Source: Legionellaceae bacterium (GTDB lineage Bacteria; Pseudomonadota; Gammaproteobacteria; Legionellales; Legionellaceae). From it: a DNA stretch of 64,000 bases. Of this stretch, positions 35,530 through 45,216 are shown one piece after another (position 1 is the first letter of the stretch; each line of letters opens with the position of its first letter). The DNA is taken from assembly GCA_029212505.1 (NCBI GenBank), contig JARGOS010000002.1, positions 248,001 to 312,000 on the forward strand. The letters run 5' to 3'. The notes beneath the pieces were generated by a model, which was not told where the DNA came from, ran no database searches, and was given only the letters and a program-made list of their open reading frames with translations. Both the position numbers and the translations under genes were made by a program.

Positions 35530-37722
35530 TTGAGTGTGGCTTTGGATGAAGTAAATTTGATGGGTTTAAACGAGCGTCAACGCGACGCGGTGACAGCACC
35601 GATGGGTCATGTCTTGGTATTAGCAGGTGCAGGAAGTGGAAAAACACGTGTACTCGTAAGCCGTGTCGCCTGGTTGATATCAGAACATGATATGTCACCT
35701 CATGCCATTTTAGCCGTAACGTTTACAAATAAAGCTGCGGGTGAAATGCGTGCACGTTTAAACGCGATGGTGAGTCAAGGGACACAAGGGCTTTGGGTAG
35801 GCACGTTTCATGGTCTATGTCATCGTTTATTGCGTCAACATCATGAATTTGCAGGCTTACCTGAGCATTTTCAAATTTTAGACAGTGATGATCAAGTACG
35901 CATGATCAAACGCGTGATGGCCGCCATGAATTTAGAAACGGATCAATGGCCACCCAAACAAGCTCAAGCGTTTATTAATGCACGTAAAGACGAAGGACTG
36001 AGGCCATCGCATGTCAATGTCCCGTCCTATGGCCCCGGCCGCACATGGCTTGCGGTGTATCAAGCGTATGAAAAAGCATGCCAAGTCGCTGGCGTGATTG
36101 ATTTCGCCGAATTATTGCTGCGTTGTCATGAAATGCTGCGAGATAATGCCGAGTTGCTTGCGCACTATCAAGCACGCTTTAAAGTGATTTTGGTGGACGA
36201 GTTTCAAGATACCAATACGGTTCAATATGCTTGGATTCGTTTATTAGCGGGTGCTGATACAGCGGTGATGGCGGTAGGAGATGACGATCAATCGATTTAT
36301 GGCTGGCGTGGCGCTAAAGTCGAGAATATTCAGCGTTTTTCGGATGACTTTAAAAACAGTAATGTCGTACGACTCGAGCAAAATTATCGTTCGACGGGGA
36401 CGATTTTAGAAGCGGCCAATGGCTTGATTACGCATAATACTGGGCGACTGGGTAAAGATTTATGGACCGATGGCCATGCCGGTGAAAAAATTACGGTGTA
36501 TGGCGCGCTGAATGAATTAGATGAAGCCCGTTTTGTCGCGGAGCGTATTTCGATGGCGATAGAAGCTGGTCGTTCACCGGATGATATTGCGATTTTATAT
36601 CGCTCGAATGCTCAATCACGCGTGCTTGAGGAAGCCTTGCTTCGCAATAATATTGCGTATCACATTCATGGCGGCGTTCGCTTTTTTGAGCGTGCCGAAA
36701 TTAAAGATGCGTTGGCGTATTTACGTCTTGTGACCAATGTTGAAGATGATGTGGCTTTTGAGCGTGTTGTGAATTTTCCAACGCGAGGCATTGGAGAAAA
36801 AACAATCGAGACGATACGCGTTGCAGCACGTGAGCAAAGTACGTCGCTGTGGCAGACAGCCCAAGCTCAGCTTCAAGCCGGTGTTTTTTCATCGCGCGCT
36901 GGTAATGCGCTCGCAGGCTTTATTCAGCTGATTCAAAAACTGCAAGGTGATTTGGCGGCAGAGGCATTGGAAGAGCAAGTCAAGGGCGTGATTGAAACCA
37001 GTGGTTTGCACCAACACTTTGCGACCATGAAAGGCGAGCGCGCAGAAGGCAAGCGCGAAAACTTAGAAGAGCTGATTCATGCGGCGCGTCAGTATCAAGA
37101 AGAACAAGACGAAGAAGTCACTGAGATTCTAAGCGATTTTCTAGCACATGCATCGCTGGAAGGCGGCGAGCGGCAAGCTGACGAGAGTGTACCTCATGTG
37201 CATCTCATGACGTTACATGCAGCCAAAGGCCTTGAGTTCCCTCAGGTATTTTTAGTGGGGATGGAAGAAGGGCTGTTTCCTGGACGCCAATCCATGGAAG
37301 ATGAAGCGCGGATGGAAGAAGAGCGACGGCTTTGTTACGTCGGTGTGACGCGTGCGATGCAAAAATTAATTATTTCGTATGCCGAAATTCGTAGGCAATA
37401 TGGGCGTGAAGAATATCATAAGCCTTCGCGCTTCTTAAAAGAATTACCTGAGCATTTGCTTGAAGAAATAAAAATGAAGCAAAAGGCTTATGCGCCTAAA
37501 CCAGGATCAAGTCTGGGTAGTGCAGGCTCAAATAAGCCGGTACGGTTTTACGAAGACGATGCACCGGGTGGTTTTCGTTTGGGGCAAACGGTCCAGCATG
37601 CTAAATTTGGTGCCGGTGTGGTGCTTGCGCTTGAAGGAAGCGGTGCACATACACGGGTGCAAGTGAACTTTAAAACACATGGGAGCAAGTGGTTAGTCGC
37701 CGCTTACGCGAACTTAACGTGA
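35530..37722 (+). CDS. uvrD: DNA helicase II
   Basis: UvrD is the 3'-5' superfamily 1 helicase of nucleotide-excision and mismatch repair. Motif Ia/I LAGAGSGKTRVLV (Walker A at about residues 33-39), VTFTNKAAGEMR, VDEFQDTN, GDDDQSIYGWRGA, LEQNYRST, LMTLHAAKGLEFP and YVGVTRAMQKL are all present. So is the C-terminal Tudor-like domain (LGQTVQHAKFGAGVV). The length of about 730 residues is normal. TTG 35530 is favoured since GGAG (35519-35522) lies 7 bases upstream; ATG 35524 is only 1 base from it. Confidence 0.95.
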   Translation: MSVALDEVNLMGLNERQRDAVTAPMGHVLVLAGAGSGKTRVLVSRVAWLISEHDMSPHAILAVTFTNKAAGEMRARLNAMVSQGTQGLWVGTFHGLCHRLLRQHHEFAGLPEHFQILDSDDQVRMIKRVMAAMNLETDQWPPKQAQAFINARKDEGLRPSHVNVPSYGPGRTWLAVYQAYEKACQVAGVIDFAELLLRCHEMLRDNAELLAHYQARFKVILVDEFQDTNTVQYAWIRLLAGADTAVMAVGDDDQSIYGWRGAKVENIQRFSDDFKNSNVVRLEQNYRSTGTILEAANGLITHNTGRLGKDLWTDGHAGEKITVYGALNELDEARFVAERISMAIEAGRSPDDIAILYRSNAQSRVLEEALLRNNIAYHIHGGVRFFERAEIKDALAYLRLVTNVEDDVAFERVVNFPTRGIGEKTIETIRVAAREQSTSLWQTAQAQLQAGVFSSRAGNALAGFIQLIQKLQGDLAAEALEEQVKGVIETSGLHQHFATMKGERAEGKRENLEELIHAARQYQEEQDEEVTEILSDFLAHASLEGGERQADESVPHVHLMTLHAAKGLEFPQVFLVGMEEGLFPGRQSMEDEARMEEERRLCYVGVTRAMQKLIISYAEIRRQYGREEYHKPSRFLKELPEHLLEEIKMKQKAYAPKPGSSLGSAGSNKPVRFYEDDAPGGFRLGQTVQHAKFGAGVVLALEGSGAHTRVQVNFKTHGSKWLVAAYANLT

Positions 37723-37819
37723 ATTGGCTTGAATTCTTAAGACACAAATGCTAGTTTCTGTCTCGTAGGAAATCAACTTGTCTTAAATGCGACATTTAAT
37801 GCGACATAAGGAGAAAGGT

Positions 37820-38617
37820 GTGAAATTGAAATCTACATTAACCGCGCAAACAGCTTTGGTAGCGGGTATGCTGCTCTGTGGTGGCATGGCAACAGCGGCA
37901 GAAAGTGCGATGCCAGCCGTCCAAAAACAGCAAGTGGAGCAGGTGGTTCATGATTATTTAGTAACGCATCCAGAAGTGTTGCTTGAAGCTTCGCAAGCGC
38001 TTCAAAAAAAACAGCAAGATGAAGCACAACAAATTGCAAAATCTGCGATATCAAAGCACGCTGATAAGTTATTTAATGTCAAAAAAGACGGCGCTGTCAC
38101 CGGCAATCCTAAAGGTGCTGTGACTGTGGTGGAGTTTTTTGATTATCAATGCGTTCATTGTAAGCGTATGAAGCCGGTTATCAGTGAAGTGTCTAAGAAT
38201 AATAAAAATGTTCGCGTGATTTATAAAGAATTGCCTATTTTTGGTAAGCGTTCAGAAACAGCCTCACGTGCAGCGTTGGCCGCAGCGAAGCAAGGCAAGT
38301 ATGCAGCCATGCAGGCCGCTTTACTTAAAATTGAAAAACGTCTGGATGACGCTTTGGTTTTATCAACCGCTGAATCCATCGGTTTGGATATGACGAAGCT
38401 GAAACAAGATATGAAAAGCAAAGCCATCGATGAAGAGCTTGCAGCCAATCATCAGCTTGCAGAGAACTTAAATCTCATGGGTACGCCGGCATTCATTGTG
38501 GCATCTACACCGAACGGTGAGTTTAATGCAAAATATGAGCCGAACTTTATTCCAGGAGCTGCAACGGTTGAAGCGTTGCAAGATTTGGTTGAACAAGCAG
38601 GAAAATCAGCATCATAA
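37820..38617 (+). CDS. Com1-like periplasmic thiol-disulfide (DsbA-family) protein
   Basis: This 265-residue exported protein has a signal peptide ending near GGMATAAES, then [21 protein letters not shown] thioredoxin-fold DsbA domain follows, with the active-site CVHC in [15 protein letters not shown] and the cis-Pro loop GTPAF. The N-terminal helix and the domain order match the Coxiella Com1 27-kDa surface protein, a marker of this bacterial group. GTG 37820 is chosen because AAGGAG (37808-37813) lies 6 bases upstream. The stop joins glyQ as TAATG. The linkage to glyQ may reflect only operon structure. Confidence 0.85.
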   Translation: MKLKSTLTAQTALVAGMLLCGGMATAAESAMPAVQKQQVEQVVHDYLVTHPEVLLEASQALQKKQQDEAQQIAKSAISKHADKLFNVKKDGAVTGNPKGAVTVVEFFDYQCVHCKRMKPVISEVSKNNKNVRVIYKELPIFGKRSETASRAALAAAKQGKYAAMQAALLKIEKRLDDALVLSTAESIGLDMTKLKQDMKSKAIDEELAANHQLAENLNLMGTPAFIVASTPNGEFNAKYEPNFIPGAATVEALQDLVEQAGKSAS

Positions 38618-39510
38618 TGAGTAAACCATCCACATTTCAGGATATGATCCTGACACTACAAAACTTTTGGGCAGCTGAAGGATGTATTATTCTTCAGCCG
38701 CTTGATATGCAAGTAGGCGCGGGGACGTTTCATCCCGCAACTTTTTTACGAGCCACAGGGCCTGAGCCTTGGAATGCAGCGTATGTGCAGCCGTCTAGAC
38801 GACCGACTGATGGCCGTTATGGTGAAAACCCAAACCGTCTGCAGCATTACTATCAGTTTCAAGTGGTATTAAAACCATCACCGTTGGATATTCAAGAAAA
38901 GTATCTGGATTCGCTGCGTGCTTTAGGTGTTGATCCATTATTAGATGACATACGTTTTGTTGAAGATAACTGGGAATCACCGACGCTCGGTGCGTGGGGT
39001 TTAGGTTGGGAAGTGTGGCAAAATGGCATGGAAGTGTCGCAGTTTACCTATTTTCAACAAGTCGGTGGACGTGCGTGCAATCCAGTCACCGGTGAGCTGA
39101 CGTATGGTTTAGAGCGCCTTGCGATGTCGATTTTAAACGTCGACAATGTGTATGATTTACCGTGGTGTGTTACCGCAGGAAAAACCATCACCTATGGCGA
39201 CGTGTTTCATCAGCAAGAAGTCGAAATGTCGACGTATCATTTTGAATTAGCTAATATTGACTGGCTGTTTAAGCAATTTGATATGTGCGAAGCAGAGGCG
39301 GCACAACTAGCCGAACGCGGGCTATCAATTCCGGCTTACGAAATGGTCATGCAAGCCTCGCATGTTTTTAATATCTTGGATGCACGTCATGCGCTCTCCG
39401 TCACCGAACGCCAACGTTATATTTTACGTGTACGCCAATTGTCTCGTGCTGTAACGGAAGCTTATTATCATGCGCGTGAAGCGCTCGGTTTTCCAATGAA
39501 GGTGGATTGA
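38617..39510 (+). CDS. glyQ: Glycyl-tRNA synthetase alpha subunit
   Basis: This is the catalytic subunit of the bacterial alpha2beta2 glycyl-tRNA synthetase. The 297-residue protein has the class II features [63 protein letters not shown], and [13 protein letters not shown] with YGLERLAM. Its start overlaps the com1-like stop (TAATG) and its stop overlaps glyS (TGATG). Confidence 0.96.
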   Translation: MSKPSTFQDMILTLQNFWAAEGCIILQPLDMQVGAGTFHPATFLRATGPEPWNAAYVQPSRRPTDGRYGENPNRLQHYYQFQVVLKPSPLDIQEKYLDSLRALGVDPLLDDIRFVEDNWESPTLGAWGLGWEVWQNGMEVSQFTYFQQVGGRACNPVTGELTYGLERLAMSILNVDNVYDLPWCVTAGKTITYGDVFHQQEVEMSTYHFELANIDWLFKQFDMCEAEAAQLAERGLSIPAYEMVMQASHVFNILDARHALSVTERQRYILRVRQLSRAVTEAYYHAREALGFPMKVD

Positions 39511-41591
39511 TGTCACACGATTTATTATTTGAATTGGGAACAGAAGAGTTACCCTCTGGATCTGTTTTTCCTTTAGCAGAAGCTTTGGCTGAACGCATCA
39601 CAGCAGGTTTGGCTCGGGCGCGATTAATGCATGGTGCGGTTCATGCTTTTTCAACACCACGCCGGTTGGCGGTACGCATTCATGATGTGCAGCAAGAGCA
39701 AGCGAGTCATACGGTTGAGCGTCTTGGCCCACGCGAAGATGCGGGGCTTCAGGCCGATGGCACGCCCTCAAAAGCCTTACTTGGTTTTGCGCGATCATGC
39801 CAAGTTGATGTGAATGATCTGGTGGTGCTTGATACACCCAAAGGCCGTCGTTTTGCGTATCATGCCATCATGCCTGCCGTACCGACCACCGAACTTCTAC
39901 CCGATATTATACATGATGCCGTGATGGGCTTACCCATCGCTAAACCCATGCGTTGGGGAAGTGGAAGTCAAGCCTTTGTTCGGCCGGTCCATTGGGCCAT
40001 GCTTTTGTTTGGCGAAGAGGTTGTTCAGCTTGAGTTACTAGGGTGCAAGGCCAGCAATCTAAGTTATGGTCATCGTTATCATCATCCAGAGGCTGTTAAC
40101 ATGCATCAGCCAAAAGATTATGAAGCGTGCCTTCGAAAGGCCTCCGTGATGGTTGATTTTAAAGCAAGGCGTGATGCCATCATTCAATCGGTCACCGACG
40201 TGTTGTCGCCGATACATGCCGAAGCCGTCATGCCTGAAGCCTTATTGGATGAAGTGGCCTCCATTGTCGAATGGCCTACAGCACTGCTTGTAAAATTTGA
40301 GTCTAAATTTCTTGAGATCCCATCCGAAGTTTTAATTGAATCGATGCAATCTCATCAAAAATGTTTTGCTGTTCGAGATAAACAAGGCGTTTTATTGCCT
40401 TATTTTGTGACGGTGTCGAATATTCAAAGCAGATCGCCCGAGCATGTGATTCAAGGCAACGAAACCGTGATGAAAGCGCGTTTGAGTGATGCTGAATTTT
40501 TCTTTGCTGAAGATCAAAAGCAATCGTTGCATGATCGCGTTCTAGCCACCGAGCAGGTGGTGTTTCAAGCGAAGCTTGGTAGTTTACGTGATAAAACCGC
40601 ACGTATCGAAGCCATCATGAGTCATTTGGTCGAGCCTTTGGCGTTAGATGCGGCAGATGCTTCACGCGCTGCATTATTATGTAAATGTGATTTACTGACG
40701 GGAATGGTCGGTGAGTTTCCTGAATTACAAGGCACCATGGGATATTATTACGCGCAACGTGATGGTGAAACGCCTGCCGTGGCTATGGCCTTGCAAGAAC
40801 ACTATTTACCGCGATTTTCTTCTGATGAATTACCAAAATCACCTTTGAGTATAGCTTTGTCGCTGGCCGATCGCATCGATACGCTGGTTGGTACATTTGC
40901 CATTGGTCTAAAACCCACAGGCGAGAACGATCCGTTTAAATTACGTCGACATGCTTTGGCCATTGTCCGTTTATTAGGGGCTTTGCCGGTGTCTGTTGGC
41001 CTTGGCGCATTACTCAATGCTGCACGCTGTGCCTACGGCACACGGTTTTTAGCGGATGAAGCGCTCATACCGGCGGTCAAAACGTTTATTTTAGGGCGTC
41101 TACCCGCATTTTATCATACGGTGAGTAATGCTACTGAATTAGTCAATGCAGCGCTTGCGAAGCAATCGGATTGCTTGCGTGATTTGGATGCACGTATTGT
41201 CGCTTTAGAACGCTTTATGCAGCAGCCTGAGGCTAAAATTTTAGCGGCAGCGTGCAAGCGTGTGAACAAGCTTTTAAACCATGCATCGGTTATCTCAGAC
41301 GATACTCAGTCTGTTGATGAAGCGTTATTTCAAGATGCGCCTGAGCGCGCGTTGTTTATACGCATTAATCAACTGGAGGCTGTGGTTGACGAGCTCTATA
41401 CCCACGCTCAATATGGTGATATTTTAATAGAGCTTACCTCGTTACGTGAGCCCGTGGACGCTTTTTTTGAACACGTGATGGTGATGGTCGAAGATGCGGC
41501 TGTCAAAGCAAATCGTTTGCGTTTATTAGCGCGCTTGCAGGCTTTATTGCAATGTGTGGCTGATATGTCGCTTTTACCGCAGGTCTTATGA
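39510..41591 (+). CDS. glyS: Glycyl-tRNA synthetase beta subunit
   Basis: The beta subunit recognises tRNA-Gly. DLLFELGTEELPSG at the N-terminus, PKGRRFAY, KPMRWGSG..FVRPVHW, the HD-type region with GEFPELQGTMGYYYA, DPFKLRRHALAIVR, and the C-terminal DALR-like anticodon-binding segment are all present. At 694 residues it has the usual length. ATG 39510 is used because of the TGATG junction with glyQ. The stop overlaps gmhB by 4 bp. Confidence 0.96.
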   Translation: MSHDLLFELGTEELPSGSVFPLAEALAERITAGLARARLMHGAVHAFSTPRRLAVRIHDVQQEQASHTVERLGPREDAGLQADGTPSKALLGFARSCQVDVNDLVVLDTPKGRRFAYHAIMPAVPTTELLPDIIHDAVMGLPIAKPMRWGSGSQAFVRPVHWAMLLFGEEVVQLELLGCKASNLSYGHRYHHPEAVNMHQPKDYEACLRKASVMVDFKARRDAIIQSVTDVLSPIHAEAVMPEALLDEVASIVEWPTALLVKFESKFLEIPSEVLIESMQSHQKCFAVRDKQGVLLPYFVTVSNIQSRSPEHVIQGNETVMKARLSDAEFFFAEDQKQSLHDRVLATEQVVFQAKLGSLRDKTARIEAIMSHLVEPLALDAADASRAALLCKCDLLTGMVGEFPELQGTMGYYYAQRDGETPAVAMALQEHYLPRFSSDELPKSPLSIALSLADRIDTLVGTFAIGLKPTGENDPFKLRRHALAIVRLLGALPVSVGLGALLNAARCAYGTRFLADEALIPAVKTFILGRLPAFYHTVSNATELVNAALAKQSDCLRDLDARIVALERFMQQPEAKILAAACKRVNKLLNHASVISDDTQSVDEALFQDAPERALFIRINQLEAVVDELYTHAQYGDILIELTSLREPVDAFFEHVMVMVEDAAVKANRLRLLARLQALLQCVADMSLLPQVL

Positions 41592-42142
41592 AAAAACTGA
41601 TTATTCTCGATCGCGATGGCGTGATCAATCAAGATTCACTCGAGTATATTAAATCACCGGATGAATTTATATTTTTGCCAGGAAGTATTCAAGCCATCGT
41701 TCGTTTGAATCAAGCAGGCTACACCGTGGCCATTGCAACAAATCAATCAGGGATCGCGCGTGGTTTTTATGATGAAAGCATACTTGCCGCCATTCATGAG
41801 AAAATGGTTAGGCATGTTGAAGCGGCCGGAGGCGATATTGCGCTGATTAAGCATTGCCCGCATATGCCTGATGCAGGCTGTGCATGCCGTAAGCCTCAAC
41901 CAGGCATGTTACACATGATTTCCAAGCACTTAGGACAAAGCCTCGAACATGCAATCATGGTCGGCGATCGTGTCACCGATATTTTGGTGGCGAAGGCCGC
42001 CGGTGTTCGTCCTATGGTTGTATTATCGCCAATGACCAATTTAACACAACTCGAAAATTTTCCTGATGTGCCAAAATTTGCATCACTTGCAGCGTGTGTT
42101 AATGAGATTTTGATGCCCGTATGTCAAACGACCGAAGTGTAG
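41588..42142 (+). CDS. gmhB: D-glycero-beta-D-manno-heptose-1,7-bisphosphate 7-phosphatase
   Basis: GmhB is a HAD-superfamily phosphatase of ADP-heptose synthesis for the LPS inner core. IILDRDGVINQDS holds the nucleophile Asp and DxD, ATNQSGIARG follows, and the zinc-binding cysteine/histidine loop CPHMPDAGCACRKP is intact. MVGDRVTDI provides the final acidic motif. The 184-residue length is standard. It overlaps both neighbours (4 bp with glyS, 22 bp with rsmJ), so the operon glyQ-glyS-gmhB-rsmJ is tightly packed. Confidence 0.93.
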   Translation: MKKLIILDRDGVINQDSLEYIKSPDEFIFLPGSIQAIVRLNQAGYTVAIATNQSGIARGFYDESILAAIHEKMVRHVEAAGGDIALIKHCPHMPDAGCACRKPQPGMLHMISKHLGQSLEHAIMVGDRVTDILVAKAAGVRPMVVLSPMTNLTQLENFPDVPKFASLAACVNEILMPVCQTTEV

Positions 42143-42762
42143 AACCACGTCTTGAATTAACGCCATTAGGGCTTGCGTTGTGTATGCCTGATTGTTCACC
42201 TATCTACGTTGATTTTGACGATGTGATTGCAAAGCGCTGTCGCCCGGGTGTCAAAAAAACAGAATTATTACGTGCTTGTAAAATCAAACCTGGCATGCGT
42301 GTGATTGATGCAACAGCCGGGTGGGGGCGTGATGCGGCTGTACTTGCGTCATCAGGTGCCTATGTGCTGATGCTCGAACGAGAGCCCATGCTTGCCGCGT
42401 TACTTGAAGATGGCTTGACGCGTTTAAATCAACCGTTAAACTTAGCTTTGTGCGCACAAGATGCACATCAGTATCTTGCGTCACTGGCACCAGAAGATTA
42501 TCCGGATGTGATTTATTTAGATCCCATGCATCCTACGCGAGAAAAACGCGCTAAAGTAAAAAAAGATTTATATGCGCTTCAAGCACTACTCGGTGCTGAC
42601 GATGATGCGCTTAGCTTGCTCGAAATAGCACGCAAAAGAACGCGAGGTCGTGTGGTGGTCAAATGGCCCGCCCGTCTTCCTGCGCTGCTTAAACCTGATT
42701 ATGCAGTTGAAGGTAAGACGGTGCGGTTTGATGTGTATCTTGCTGCATCTTTTCTTGCGTAG
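42121..42762 (+). CDS. rsmJ: 16S rRNA (guanine-1516-N2)-methyltransferase RsmJ-like
   Basis: This 213-residue class I SAM-dependent methyltransferase has VIDATAGWGRDAAVLAS for SAM binding and YLDPMHPTREKRAKVKKDL, the family's D-P-M catalytic motif (usually followed by F-P, here H-P). VVVKWPARLP follows near the C-terminus. The N-terminal domain is somewhat shorter than in E. coli RsmJ (250 residues). The gene starts within gmhB. Confidence 0.85.
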   Translation: MSNDRSVEPRLELTPLGLALCMPDCSPIYVDFDDVIAKRCRPGVKKTELLRACKIKPGMRVIDATAGWGRDAAVLASSGAYVLMLEREPMLAALLEDGLTRLNQPLNLALCAQDAHQYLASLAPEDYPDVIYLDPMHPTREKRAKVKKDLYALQALLGADDDALSLLEIARKRTRGRVVVKWPARLPALLKPDYAVEGKTVRFDVYLAASFLA

Positions 42763-42820
42763 TTATTTTGATTAAAGATTTATTTTAGGAGCGCCAATAG
42801 TTGATCGCTGGAAATACAGT

Positions 42821-42850
42821 TTGACAAACAATCTAACATCAAGGTATGAT
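42821..42850 (+). promoter_or_regulatory. Strong sigma70-type promoter for the exported repeat protein
   Basis: A perfect TTGACA (42821-42826) and TATGAT (42845-42850) are separated by 18 bp. The start of the exported protein follows about 30 bases later. Confidence 0.65.
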
Positions 42851-42880
42851 TGATTTTTTTGATCGTTTTAGGCTAAATAA

Positions 42881-44125
42881 ATGCTCTCGTGTTTTAAAAT
42901 GTTTGCTTTACGTGTTGGGTGTATAAGTGCTCTTTTGTCTTCGCTTGCGCATTCGGTTGCAACACCTAATGTAATGCAAATCAAAACATCTATTGAGAAT
43001 TTAACGTCTATAGCTTGTGATGTGAGTGCTAAGCGTTGTCTTGCGGTTGGTTTTGATCTTAATATAAAAGAGCTTGATGAAGAACGAGCCATAGTTTCTA
43101 TGGAAAATAAAGTGTATAGGACGCAAGACGGTGCGGATACTTGGAGTCAACCTCAGGTATTAAGTCATGGTATTCATGATCTGATGTTGAGTGGCATTGA
43201 GGAATTAGCCGAATTTCAGTCAGTGCAAATGCAAAGCCATATGACTATTTATTGCAATGCTTCGGGTTTATCTTGTTTAATTGCGGGACCTAAAAAGATT
43301 GATCATCAGTCTTATATCATCATTCATGCAACGGATGATAGGGGTTTGAACTGGCATGATGCTCAATTGCTTCCTGTTGTGCTCGAGCATGAACGTGTTG
43401 GGAGAGTTGATGGTTTAGCCTGTGATGAATCAGGTCATTCGTGCTTACTTCTCAATTATCCCTACGCTTATACTTCTGAAAACGGAGGTCAAACTTGGAT
43501 GTCTCCTGTATTGCTTCCTGAGCCTGAAATCGGATATGCACCCTATGATGTTGTTCAAATGAGTTGCTCAGCTTCTGGTCTTGTTTGCCGTGTTGTTGTT
43601 GGAGAGGGTAGCGATCCAGCACCTATTCTGACCTATGTTACACAAGATGGTGGGTTAACGTGGAGTAACCCTTATGTGTTAACAGACCCAGAGGATAAAA
43701 AAAATGAAAAAATAGATACTGATTTTTTTTCTAATCTGCATTGCGATCGATCCGGTTTAAACTGTATGGCACTTCGTTATCGATTAGTAAAAGAGGGCCT
43801 CATACTTAGAACACTTATGGATGTTTATACGACATCAAATACTGGTTTGGTGTGGGAAAAAACAGGGATTATTGATCATATGGATGGAAATCTTTACGAG
43901 CCTTTCGGTGTATTTGATTGTGATGAAACGGGTCAAATGTGTGTTGCAATCCATTCGCCAGCATATACTGAAGACTCTGAAGCAAGAGCTTATATCACTT
44001 ATGATCGTGGACAACATTGGAAAGGTCAGCTGTTTAATATATCGCCAAAATCTTCTTTTATAACAGATATATTTTGTGATAATTTAGGGCTCTTATGTCA
44101 AGCTGTTGGCATAAGAAGAGCTTGA
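42881..44125 (+). CDS. Exported seven-repeat Asp-box protein with one CX6C pair per repeat (probable beta-propeller)
   Basis: This 414-residue protein has an N-terminal signal peptide (hydrophobic residues about 8-27). It has seven CX6C motifs of consensus C-D/N-x-S-G-x-x-C at Cys 46/53, 125/132, 181/188, 229/236, 288/295, 347/354 and 399/406. They alternate with six Asp-box motifs (S/T-x-D/N-x-G-x-x-W) at 81-88, 151-158, 199-206, 254-261, 318-325 and 373-380. Asp-boxes mark turns in sialidase-type beta-propellers, so a propeller of about seven blades with a disulfide in each is inferred. No sialidase catalytic Arg triad or FRIP motif is evident. The gene is alone, with its own promoter and terminator, which suggests a transferred gene or an independently regulated surface or secreted factor. 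Binding partner unknown. Confidence 0.7.
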   Translation: MLSCFKMFALRVGCISALLSSLAHSVATPNVMQIKTSIENLTSIACDVSAKRCLAVGFDLNIKELDEERAIVSMENKVYRTQDGADTWSQPQVLSHGIHDLMLSGIEELAEFQSVQMQSHMTIYCNASGLSCLIAGPKKIDHQSYIIIHATDDRGLNWHDAQLLPVVLEHERVGRVDGLACDESGHSCLLLNYPYAYTSENGGQTWMSPVLLPEPEIGYAPYDVVQMSCSASGLVCRVVVGEGSDPAPILTYVTQDGGLTWSNPYVLTDPEDKKNEKIDTDFFSNLHCDRSGLNCMALRYRLVKEGLILRTLMDVYTTSNTGLVWEKTGIIDHMDGNLYEPFGVFDCDETGQMCVAIHSPAYTEDSEARAYITYDRGQHWKGQLFNISPKSSFITDIFCDNLGLLCQAVGIRRA

Positions 44126-44144
44126 GTTAGTTTTTCGTAGATAC

Positions 44145-44184
44145 AAGCCTACCCAAGTCGTATGAAATTTGAGTAGGCTTTTTT
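44145..44184 (+). terminator. Intrinsic terminator after the Asp-box protein
   Basis: AAGCCTACCCAA (44145-44156) pairs with TTGAGTAGGCTT (44169-44180), with one mismatch, and the T-tract continues to 44184. It lies between convergent genes and slightly before the trxB stop. Confidence 0.8.
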
Positions 44185-44186
44185 AG

Positions 44187-45170
<984 letters not shown>

Positions 45171-45216
45171 TTAATATCGGTCATGGTATGACAAATTGAA
45201 AAGCATTAAAATACTT

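Noticed and set aside
42881-44125. Active sialidase
   Set aside because: Asp-boxes alone mark a propeller turn. The FRIP motif and catalytic Arg/Tyr/Glu residues of sialidases are not apparent.
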